From Psychroserpens ponticola (GTDB lineage: Bacteria; Bacteroidota; Bacteroidia; Flavobacteriales; Flavobacteriaceae), in assembly GCF_023556315.2 (NCBI RefSeq), contig NZ_CP116221.1:2990001-3054000 (forward strand): DNA of 64,000 nt. Reading direction: 5' to 3'. Shown in pieces: positions 18,961 to 27,407 of the stretch (the first letter of the stretch is position 1; the number at the start of each line of letters is the position of its first letter). Made by a program: the position numbers and the translations under genes. Under the pieces are notes generated by a model. It saw nothing but the letters and a program-made list of their open reading frames with translations, ran no database searches and was not told the DNA's origin.

Positions 18961-21252
18961 ATGAAAAACTTAGAAAAAAAATCAATTTTCAAGAGTATCT
19001 TATGCCTATTTTTAACGATACCTCTATATGCACAAGTTAAACTCAATGGGCATATCAATGACGTACAAACCAATGAACCTATTCCCTATGCAACAGTAAT
19101 TTTAAAAAATTTAGAAGACCAATTTGTTATAGGCACAACAACCAATGAAAATGGTTTTTATGAATTAAATTCAGAAAAAGGAGATTATACAATTCAAGTC
19201 CATTTTATGGGTTTCAAAACATACTCAAGCACCATTCATTTAAGTAAAACCCTAACAAAGAACATCAATCTAATTTCAGAAGAATTACAACTTAATGAAG
19301 TGACCATTATTGCAAAAAAAACTTCGGTACAACAGTTAATCGATAAGAAAATAATAAATGTTGGTCAAGATATTCTGTCTAGTGGAGGAAGTGCTGCAAC
19401 CGTTTTAAGTCAACTTTCAGAAGTGAATGCAGATGAGAATGGAAGCATTTCACTTCGTGGTAACGAAAATGTTCAAATACTTGTTAATGGAAAGCCATCT
19501 CCTTTAAGCAATGCAGAACTATTGACACAAATTTCTGCAAGTGACATTCAAACTATAGAAATTATAACGTCACCTTCAGCAAAGTATAGAAGTGATGGCT
19601 TAACAGGAATTCTAAATATCATCACCACAAAGAAAGTCAAAGCAGGAATTACATTATCTAATAATGCCTCAATTAATTCTTTAGGCGCTTTTTCAGGTGG
19701 CACATCGTTAGGCTATGGAAAGAAAAAAATAAGTTACAAATTGGGTTTGAGCTATAGAAAAAACAAGTCTAATTCAGCATATCAACGACAGCGATTTGGT
19801 TCATTTCCATATTTAGAAAACAGCAAAAGTGATTATCGAGGCCATGTGTATCGCATTAACACAGGCTTAGACTGGTTTCCAAACAAGAACAATGAAATAT
19901 CTTGGTCTGCACAATATTCAGACAACACGCACAGCTCTGACATTAAAGGATATATTACAGATGTTAATACGACCCAACAACAAGATTTATTGAACAAGCA
20001 TATTCATCGTACATTTAAAGCCAATGGAAATTACAGACATAACTTTGAAAAAGAAGGTAATTTCTTTGAAATAGATGCGCAAATAACATCAAACAAAAAC
20101 ACTCTAACTGGGCTTTTCTTTCCAAATATAAATGCATTAGATAATATTACCAAAAACAAAATACAAACCACCGATTTCGCGTTTGATAATGTAAATCAGT
20201 TAAGTGAAATTATAAAATTAGAAACTGGATATCTATGGCATACTCGAAAGTTGGATAACCGAAGACAATTAATAGAAACGACAACATCTGAAGAAAACTA
20301 CAACTATAAATATACAACACACGCATTATATGCTTTAACGCATTTTAAGCTGAAACAATTTGAAATCCAAACCGGTTTACGCTTAGAGTTTTTTAATAGG
20401 AATGCACAATTTAAAACTGAAAATGTCAATGTCAATTCAAATTTCACGAACCTCTTCCCTTCCATTCATTTTAAATATTCTAAAAATGATGTCCATACTT
20501 TTGGACTAGGATTTAATAGAAGAACGTCGAGACCAAGAATATATCAAATCAATCCAATATCACAGCAAAGCAATGAATTTACGTTCTCAAAAGGAAATCC
20601 AAATTTGGCTTCAGAATTCTCAAATAACATAGATCTCTCATATCTATTTAAAATGAAAGAATTTTCAGTTTCTCAAACTTTCTCTTACCAAAAAAAAGAA
20701 CAGAGTATTTATAGAAACCTAAAAATTTCGTCAGAAGGTGTACAAACATTTTCTTACGACAACTATAGTGGTAGTGATGTCTTCGGAATAGAGATTGCGC
20801 TTACATACAAGCCATTAAAATGGTTAGATAGCAGATTTAATTTCAACTGGAATTACGAAAACCTTAATGCTTCAAGTATCGATTTCTCGAGTGATTATTC
20901 ACGAAATTATCAATTTACTTTTAAAAATGATTTTAGCTTAAATGAGAAACTAAACACAAATATTTCTTGGAGATATCAAGGTTCAAGCAATGGCCTTTAT
21001 CAAAAGAGAAGCGAGTTACAAAACCTAGATTTTGGATTAAGGCATGCGTTATTTAATAATGATGGCAACCTAAGTCTTAGAGTTACAGATATTTTTAACA
21101 CAAGAGAATATCGAGGACGAGAATTTGGTGAAGACTTCGAGCGCTTTTTTAGTTCAAAACCTAGTTCTAGAGCAATTCATTTAGCCTTTTCGTATCGTTT
21201 TAGTAAAGGCAATATTGAAAAACGTAATAAAAAAGAACGAGCATACGAATAG
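18961..21252 (+). CDS. outer-membrane TonB-receptor-like barrel (OMP_b-brl_3 type)
   Basis: A 763-aa outer-membrane protein. It has a signal peptide (cut near PLYAQ), a carboxypeptidase-regulatory-like domain (about 25-105, NGHINDVQTNEPIPYATVIL), a plug (about 130-220, SEVNADENGSISLRGNENVQ and VNGKPSPLSNAELL) and a long barrel with SFSYRFS near its end. The wording matches the outer membrane beta-barrel family of Bacteroidota. A lone receptor without a SusD partner; ligand unknown. It is 63 bp after the DUF1573 gene and 55 bp before two metallopeptidase-like genes. Confidence 0.88.
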   Translation: MKNLEKKSIFKSILCLFLTIPLYAQVKLNGHINDVQTNEPIPYATVILKNLEDQFVIGTTTNENGFYELNSEKGDYTIQVHFMGFKTYSSTIHLSKTLTKNINLISEELQLNEVTIIAKKTSVQQLIDKKIINVGQDILSSGGSAATVLSQLSEVNADENGSISLRGNENVQILVNGKPSPLSNAELLTQISASDIQTIEIITSPSAKYRSDGLTGILNIITTKKVKAGITLSNNASINSLGAFSGGTSLGYGKKKISYKLGLSYRKNKSNSAYQRQRFGSFPYLENSKSDYRGHVYRINTGLDWFPNKNNEISWSAQYSDNTHSSDIKGYITDVNTTQQQDLLNKHIHRTFKANGNYRHNFEKEGNFFEIDAQITSNKNTLTGLFFPNINALDNITKNKIQTTDFAFDNVNQLSEIIKLETGYLWHTRKLDNRRQLIETTTSEENYNYKYTTHALYALTHFKLKQFEIQTGLRLEFFNRNAQFKTENVNVNSNFTNLFPSIHFKYSKNDVHTFGLGFNRRTSRPRIYQINPISQQSNEFTFSKGNPNLASEFSNNIDLSYLFKMKEFSVSQTFSYQKKEQSIYRNLKISSEGVQTFSYDNYSGSDVFGIEIALTYKPLKWLDSRFNFNWNYENLNASSIDFSSDYSRNYQFTFKNDFSLNEKLNTNISWRYQGSSNGLYQKRSELQNLDFGLRHALFNNDGNLSLRVTDIFNTREYRGREFGEDFERFFSSKPSSRAIHLAFSYRFSKGNIEKRNKKERAYE

Positions 21253-21307
21253 TAAACTAATAACAACCAATTAAGCATATAATTTTATAACCAAAAAACG
21301 GAAACAA

Positions 21308-22468
21308 ATGAGATTAATAATTCTAACACTAGTATTGCTTACATCTGTATGCATTTCAAATGCACAAGCTTCAATTTTAAATATCAGTCCAGAAATCAAG
21401 CTTCCAAAAGACAGTTTACAAAGCAAATATTTAATTTCATCTTTAAATAAATTCCTAATTGCTGCACAAGCTGATGCTCAACAAAACAAATGGGTATATC
21501 AAGCTCAATTTCTAGAAACAACACCACTATTAGACGAACTAGAAAGTATTGATAAAAAAGATTCAACTGCTTACAAACCCTTTCTATTAGATGTAAGTTT
21601 AATAGGAAAAAAACAATACGCTATTCAAATTTCATATTTGAGAATAAAGAAAGAAACACCAATAATTAGAGCAAATATTGAATTGATAGCACACAAAATT
21701 GAAGACAAATACGTGTTCTCATCACCATTAGTTTACCATACAAAAAATTGGAAATCATCAACAATTAAAAACTACACCATTCATTATCAAGACACTGTAA
21801 ATCTGAGAAAAGCAGTAGAATTCCAAAAATTAACGGCTTTCTATGATCAAAAACTCAATATTGAACCTAAAGAGATTCATATTTATCTTTTTGAAGATGA
21901 TTTAGTTACTCAAAAATATTTTGGATTACCATACAAACTAGATTACAACGGAAGAGGCACAACCATAAGCTGGAGTGTTGAACTTGAAAAGCAAGGCATA
22001 CACGTTCTCAACAGCTCTAACTTTACAGAATTTGATCCTCATGACTTATGGCATAATAGATTACGGCATGTCATATCAAGAAGAAAAGTAAATCATGCTG
22101 TAGACGAAGGAATAGCTACGCTATATGGTGGAAGTTGGGGTTTAGATTGGCAAGACTTGTTTACAGAATTTCAAAAGCAAATACAATTTAACAAACACAC
22201 AGATTGGTTAGATTTAAGAACACAAAAAACAAATTTTATAACTGATGGACATAAAAACCCAACAGATTTTATGGTGAATGCCTTATTTGTAAAGAAAATT
22301 GAAAACGAAAAAGGGTTCTCAGCCGTTTGGGAATTATTAAATGCTAAAGAAGAAGACAACTACTTCAAAACATTAAAAAAACTAACTGGAATTACAAAAA
22401 ACAACTACAATAAAGAAGTTTGGAATTTAGTTAAAAAAGAAATGAAAATTTTAAACGGTACAAATTGA
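21308..22468 (+). CDS. exported gluzincin-like protein with HDxxH motif (copy 1)
   Basis: A 386-aa protein with a signal peptide (cut near ISNAQ). Near residue 245 it has DPHDLWHNRLRH and about 25 residues later NHAVDEGIATLYGGSWG. The pair of an HxxxH and a downstream EG(I/L)A motif is how peptidase MA-like gluzincins bind zinc, but here the usual catalytic Glu of HExxH is Asp. The next gene is a paralog with the same arrangement. It may be an active variant or an inactive relative; I cannot tell. It is likely co-transcribed with the receptor gene upstream. Confidence 0.75.
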   Translation: MRLIILTLVLLTSVCISNAQASILNISPEIKLPKDSLQSKYLISSLNKFLIAAQADAQQNKWVYQAQFLETTPLLDELESIDKKDSTAYKPFLLDVSLIGKKQYAIQISYLRIKKETPIIRANIELIAHKIEDKYVFSSPLVYHTKNWKSSTIKNYTIHYQDTVNLRKAVEFQKLTAFYDQKLNIEPKEIHIYLFEDDLVTQKYFGLPYKLDYNGRGTTISWSVELEKQGIHVLNSSNFTEFDPHDLWHNRLRHVISRRKVNHAVDEGIATLYGGSWGLDWQDLFTEFQKQIQFNKHTDWLDLRTQKTNFITDGHKNPTDFMVNALFVKKIENEKGFSAVWELLNAKEEDNYFKTLKKLTGITKNNYNKEVWNLVKKEMKILNGTN

Positions 22469-22488
22469 TTGTAATCACCTATACAAAC

Positions 22489-23652
22489 ATGAAAAGAAAC
22501 TTTATAATGCTCAACTTAATTTTTGCTTTCACAACAATTTTTGCTCAAGACATTATTGTGAAACCTGAATTTATAACTTATCCGATAGACTCGATAACTA
22601 AAAGAAACATTAATCAAACTCTAGAATCTCTATTTTTAGAAATTGGACAAGGCATAATAAATCCAAATTACCTTACTTCTAAAAGAAGAGTTTTGACTAC
22701 CACTATTTTGGAAGAATTAATGCGCTACGAAACTCGTAAAGACAGTTCTCTTATTGATATTAAAGACAAACAGTTGATTAACATCTTTCCCATTTCTAAC
22801 AATCAATATTTACTTTCAATTAGTTATTCTACACAACACAATAGTCAGCTCCCAAAACTAATATACATCATAAACTTGATGGCCACAGAGAACCAGGGAA
22901 AGATCACATTTTCAATCCCATTAGATTATCTAACGAGGTATTGGAAAACGCAAAAAATTGGAAATATAACTTATCATTTTAGAAAACAAATAGACAATAA
23001 TAAAGCAGAAACATTCAATCGTAACAATCAAAAAATAGCAAACAAACTAGACTTACAACCTGAAATGTTAGACTTCTATATGTGTGACAACTATCAAGAA
23101 ATTTCAACCCTCTTAGGCAAGTCATATTCTATCCATTCTAATGGTCAATACAGAGATGGTTACGGAGTAGATTCTAAAACGATTTTTTCAATTATGAATA
23201 ATGAAGATTTTTCACACGATATGTTTCATTATTATTCGAGCAACATTCATAAACGTGAAAACAGAAACTGGATTGCTGAAGAAGGAATTGCGTACAGTTG
23301 GGGAAATGCATATTACACTGATAACGATGGCGAAATGATTTCTCATCATAAACTCGTCAACGAATTAAAGAATTACATATCAAAAAACCCTAATACAGAT
23401 CTTTTTGAATTGTTCAGTAAAGATGTGAACATTTTCGACCATATCGCTCCAGATATTTCTGTACGATCAACAATTTCAGGATTAATTATCAATTCAATAG
23501 AGAAAGAAAAAGGCATCGATGGCATTTTAAAGCTAATAAACGCTGGCAGTAAAGACAGACTTAACAGCTATCTAAAAGTCACTGAAGAATTGATTGGTTT
23601 AAACAAAGACAATTTTAATTCAACAGTTGAACGCTTCCTTTACAACCCGTAA
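22489..23652 (+). CDS. exported gluzincin-like protein with HDxxH motif (copy 2)
   Basis: A 387-aa paralog of the preceding gene, with signal peptide (cut near TTIFAQ), FSHDMFHYYSSNIHK in place of HExxH, and WIAEEGIAYSWGNAY about 25 residues on. Length and order of segments match copy 1, and the C-terminal IEKEKGIDGILKLINAG corresponds to IENEKGFSAVWELLNAK there. The frame extends back to a TTG overlapping the previous stop, but the ATG at 22489 puts the signal peptide at the very start and is preferred. Confidence 0.75.
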   Translation: MKRNFIMLNLIFAFTTIFAQDIIVKPEFITYPIDSITKRNINQTLESLFLEIGQGIINPNYLTSKRRVLTTTILEELMRYETRKDSSLIDIKDKQLINIFPISNNQYLLSISYSTQHNSQLPKLIYIINLMATENQGKITFSIPLDYLTRYWKTQKIGNITYHFRKQIDNNKAETFNRNNQKIANKLDLQPEMLDFYMCDNYQEISTLLGKSYSIHSNGQYRDGYGVDSKTIFSIMNNEDFSHDMFHYYSSNIHKRENRNWIAEEGIAYSWGNAYYTDNDGEMISHHKLVNELKNYISKNPNTDLFELFSKDVNIFDHIAPDISVRSTISGLIINSIEKEKGIDGILKLINAGSKDRLNSYLKVTEELIGLNKDNFNSTVERFLYNP

Positions 23653-23853
23653 AATCGCTTTACAAATAACTTGTGCACTTCATACGTATTTAGCCTTTCA
23701 TTTCCGTAAAGATTGTTTTCTTTTTCTAAATGAAATAGCAAGAATTAAGGATGACTAACAATGTGAGTCATTAAGATAAACAATGGGCATAAAAAAAGAC
23801 CATTAGTAAAACAAAACCTATTGTTTTTTTTACTTTAATTCTTGTAAATAATG

Positions 23854-23861
23854 TAATTTTG
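23854..23861 (+). promoter_or_regulatory. possible lysS -7 box
   Basis: TAATTTTG fits TAnnTTTG and sits 20 bp before the lysS start codon, the usual place. I do not see a TTG 19-21 bp upstream, so this is only a partial promoter match. Confidence 0.4.
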
Positions 23862-23881
23862 CAGACTAAAATAGATTTAGC

Positions 23882-25573
23882 ATGCAGCTTTCAGAACAAG
23901 AATTAGTAAGACGCGAAAAACTCGCAAAATTAAGAGCCTTAGATATCAACCCTTATCCTGCAGATTTATATCCTGTAAATCACACTTCAAAACAGGTTAA
24001 GGATACTTTTGAAGATGGTAAAAAGGTCATTATTGCTGGTCGATTAATGTCTCGTCGTATTCAAGGAAACGCAAGTTTTGCTGAACTACAAGATAGTACT
24101 GGAAGAATACAAGTGTATTTTAACAGAGATGAAATCTGTACTGGAGAAGATAAAAGTAAATACAACGAGGTCTATAAAAAACTACTTGATATTGGAGATT
24201 TCATTGGTATTGAAGGTGAGTTATTCACAACCAAAGTAGGCGAAAAAACTGTTATGGTTAAAGGTTTCACACTTTTAAGCAAGGCTTTAAAACCTTTACC
24301 ATTACCAAAAACGGATAGCGAAGGGAATACTTTTGATGAATTTAACGATCCTGAATTACGTTACAGACAACGTTATGCCGATTTAGTAGTTAATCCACAC
24401 GTAAAAGAAGTGTTTGTAAAACGCACAAAACTCTTCAATGCCATGCGTTCATTTTTTAATGATTCTGGTTATTTTGAAGTTGAAACACCAATATTACAAC
24501 CTATTCCTGGTGGAGCTGCGGCAAGACCATTTACGACACATCACAACAGCCTAGACATTCCTTTGTATATGAGAATTGCAAACGAATTATACTTAAAACG
24601 GTTAATTGTAGGTGGATTTGATGGTGTTTATGAATTTTCTAAAAACTTCAGAAATGAAGGTATGGACAGAACTCATAATCCTGAGTTTACTGCAATGGAA
24701 ATTTACGTATCTTACAAAGATTACAACTGGATGATGGATTTTTGTGAGCGCTTATTAGAACATTGTGCAATGGCAGTTAACGGAACAACCGAAGCGACTT
24801 TTGGAGAACACAAAATTAACTTCAAAGCGCCTTATGCTCGTGTAACAATGGCAGATTCTATTAAACATTTTACAGGCTTTGACATTACAGGCAAAACTGA
24901 AGATGAAATTCGTCAAGCGGCTAAAAATTTAGGTATTGAAGTTGACGACACAATGGGTAAAGGAAAATTAATCGATGAGATTTTCGGTGAGAAATGTGAA
25001 GGTAATTATATTCAACCAACCTTCATCACAGATTACCCAAAAGAGATGAGTCCGTTGTGTAAAGAGCATCGTGAGAATCCTGAATTGACAGAACGCTTTG
25101 AGTTGATGGTCTGCGGAAAAGAAATCGCAAATGCTTACTCTGAACTTAATGATCCCATTGATCAACGCGAACGCTTTGAACACCAACTAAAGCTTGCTGA
25201 AAAAGGGGATGATGAAGCTACCGAATTTATTGATCATGATTTCCTTCGTGCATTAGAATATGGAATGCCTCCTACTTCAGGAATGGGAATTGGTATGGAT
25301 AGACTAATTATGTTCTTAACAAACAATCAATCGATTCAAGAAGTATTATTCTTTCCGCAAATGCGACCTGAAAAGAAGCAAGTTGAAATGACTGAAGAAG
25401 AAAAAGCTGTATTCAATATGCTTAAATCTAATTCGCCAATTGCTTTAAACGATTTAAAAATACAATCAGGTTTGAGTAATAAAAAATGGGATAAAACCAT
25501 TAAAGGCCTAACTGCTAAAAAGGTTGCAAAAGTCCTTAAAAATGATGATGGCTTGTTTGTAGAGATTCTTTAA
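23882..25573 (+). CDS. lysS: lysyl-tRNA synthetase (class II)
   Basis: A 563-aa class II aminoacyl-tRNA synthetase charging tRNA-Lys. An OB-fold anticodon-binding domain (about 50-160, VIIAGRLMSRRIQGNASFAE) is followed by the catalytic core: motif 1 region (FFNDSGYFEVETPILQPIPG), motif 2 (FRNEGMDRTHNPEFTAME) and motif 3 (PPTSGMGIGMDRLIMFLTN). About 60 extra residues at the C-terminus (LKSNSPIALNDLKIQSGLSN) make it longer than the roughly 505-aa E. coli protein and look like a small helical add-on common in Bacteroidota. Confidence 0.97.
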   Translation: MQLSEQELVRREKLAKLRALDINPYPADLYPVNHTSKQVKDTFEDGKKVIIAGRLMSRRIQGNASFAELQDSTGRIQVYFNRDEICTGEDKSKYNEVYKKLLDIGDFIGIEGELFTTKVGEKTVMVKGFTLLSKALKPLPLPKTDSEGNTFDEFNDPELRYRQRYADLVVNPHVKEVFVKRTKLFNAMRSFFNDSGYFEVETPILQPIPGGAAARPFTTHHNSLDIPLYMRIANELYLKRLIVGGFDGVYEFSKNFRNEGMDRTHNPEFTAMEIYVSYKDYNWMMDFCERLLEHCAMAVNGTTEATFGEHKINFKAPYARVTMADSIKHFTGFDITGKTEDEIRQAAKNLGIEVDDTMGKGKLIDEIFGEKCEGNYIQPTFITDYPKEMSPLCKEHRENPELTERFELMVCGKEIANAYSELNDPIDQRERFEHQLKLAEKGDDEATEFIDHDFLRALEYGMPPTSGMGIGMDRLIMFLTNNQSIQEVLFFPQMRPEKKQVEMTEEEKAVFNMLKSNSPIALNDLKIQSGLSNKKWDKTIKGLTAKKVAKVLKNDDGLFVEIL

Positions 25574-25738
25574 ATAGTATAACTTCTTTAGTTTTAGTTT
25601 AATGCAATTAATTTTGATTCATTCTAAAATAGGACGATTTCAAGGGTAAAAAGCAACTTCATATCGAATTATTGTTTGCCTAATAAAGTTTTTTATTACA
25701 TTCGCTACCAGCTATTAATAAGAAAATTGACCCAAATT

Positions 25739-27271
25739 ATGAAAAAATTTAGTTTCCTATTCGTTTTTGCATGTTTAATACTAGCCTGTAATAATGACGA
25801 TGACATTGTAGATGTGTGCAAAAAAGCCACAAATATTGTAGCAGATAACATTACACAAACTACTGCAACAATTACTTGGGATGATCGTAATAATGCAGCA
25901 TCATACATTATTGAATATGGCGTTTCAGGATTTGCAATAGGATCAGGAACAACACTCATTGAAAGTGAGCTAACAGTAGATTTACAAAACCTATCTCCAG
26001 AAACCACTTATGATGTTTACATACAAGTCGTTTGTAGTACAGATAATTTAAGTATGTATTCTGATATATTTAGTTTTACAACTTCAATTACACCTTGTTA
26101 TACGGTATCTAATGTAACAACAAGTATGATTACAGACACAAATGTTCTTATTTCTTGGGAAGACGATACAAATACTGTAGATTCATACGAATTAGAATAT
26201 GGTCCTTCTGGATTTAGTGTTGGTTCTGGAGTGTCACTTTTTGCTACGGAAACTTCAATTGAAATCACAGATTTAGACCCAAATACAGCATATGACATTT
26301 ATGTAAAAGCCATTTGTTCTCAAGGAAATGAAAGTTTAAATTCACTATTAATAAGTTTTACAACTCTAGCTATTCCTGTAATTCCAGAATTTAGACCTAC
26401 ACTTTCAGAATTAAACCTGTTTGTAGGCGATCTTGGAAACTTAGAAATAACACCTTATGGTTTTGAATATGAATTAAGTACAAAACTATTCACAGATTAC
26501 GCAATTAAACAACGTTTTATTGTACTGCCAAATGGAGAAAAACTAACTTATAATGGTGATGGATTTCCTTTATTTCCTGACAATACTATAATTGTTAAAA
26601 CATTTTATTATAACAATAATGAAACTGATTTATCTCAAGGTACAAACATTATAGAAACAAGAGTCCTAATTAAAATAAACGGGTCTTGGGAACTTGGAAA
26701 TTACAAGTGGAATGATTCTCAAACAGAAGCAACATTAGATACAGCAGGAGCTACTGTCCCTGTAACTTGGGTAGATGCTGATGGAGCATCTCAAAGTATC
26801 AATTATGAAATACCTTCAAGTACAGACTGTTTCACTTGCCATAGTAACAACTTTGAAACAGTACCTATAGGTCCAAAATTAAGAACATTAAACTTTAATG
26901 TAAATGGCTCTAACCAATTACAAACATTAATTGACAATGAAATGCTTGAAGGATTAACAGACCCTTCAACCGTTGGTGATTTACCTGATTGGGAAGATAC
27001 AAGTTTAGGATTAGAAAGACGAGCTCGAGCTTATATGGATATTAACTGTGCACATTGCCACATTGAAGGTGGATATTGTGAAAACCAATCTAGTTTGAGA
27101 CTATCGTATGAAACGGCCTTTGGTGAATCTAGTATTTCAGAAAATAGCAATAGCATCTTAGCTAGAATTCAAAATACAATTCCTCAATATGGAATGCCAC
27201 TAATTGGAACAACTATACTTCATGATGAAGGCGTATCTTTAATGATTGATTATATCAATTCATTAGAATAA
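25739..27271 (+). CDS. Fn3-containing diheme c-type cytochrome lipoprotein
   Basis: A 510-aa lipoprotein: signal with lipobox ILAC near residue 17 and acidic NNDDD after it. Two fibronectin type III domains follow (about 25-115 and 120-210; paired wording such as SYIIEYGVSGFAIGSG and SYELEYGPSGFSVGSG). The C-terminal 300 residues resemble the SO2930/HNE_0200-type cytochrome family (LFTDYAIKQRFIVLPNG) with two heme-binding motifs, CFTCH and CAHCH. It should sit outside the inner membrane. The ATG at 25739 is chosen over a TTG 63 bp upstream because it gives a proper lipoprotein signal. Confidence 0.85.
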   Translation: MKKFSFLFVFACLILACNNDDDIVDVCKKATNIVADNITQTTATITWDDRNNAASYIIEYGVSGFAIGSGTTLIESELTVDLQNLSPETTYDVYIQVVCSTDNLSMYSDIFSFTTSITPCYTVSNVTTSMITDTNVLISWEDDTNTVDSYELEYGPSGFSVGSGVSLFATETSIEITDLDPNTAYDIYVKAICSQGNESLNSLLISFTTLAIPVIPEFRPTLSELNLFVGDLGNLEITPYGFEYELSTKLFTDYAIKQRFIVLPNGEKLTYNGDGFPLFPDNTIIVKTFYYNNNETDLSQGTNIIETRVLIKINGSWELGNYKWNDSQTEATLDTAGATVPVTWVDADGASQSINYEIPSSTDCFTCHSNNFETVPIGPKLRTLNFNVNGSNQLQTLIDNEMLEGLTDPSTVGDLPDWEDTSLGLERRARAYMDINCAHCHIEGGYCENQSSLRLSYETAFGESSISENSNSILARIQNTIPQYGMPLIGTTILHDEGVSLMIDYINSLE

Positions 27272-27292
27272 CTAAAAATATATTAAGAAGAA

Positions 27293-27320
27293 GAAAGGCC
27301 ACTATTTTAGTGGCTTTTTT
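27293..27320 (+). terminator. hairpin terminator
   Basis: GCCACTA (27298-27304) and TAGTGGC (27308-27314) form a perfect 7-bp stem with a 3-nt loop, extended by A/T pairs and followed by TTTTTT. It ends the cytochrome transcript and separates it from the metalloprotease gene. Confidence 0.88.
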
Positions 27321-27407
27321 CGTTAAAAAAGTATTAAAAACAACGTTTGACAAGATAACTCAACTAGGATTTCTTATTTTCACATACTAATTTAAAACTC
27401 AACCATT

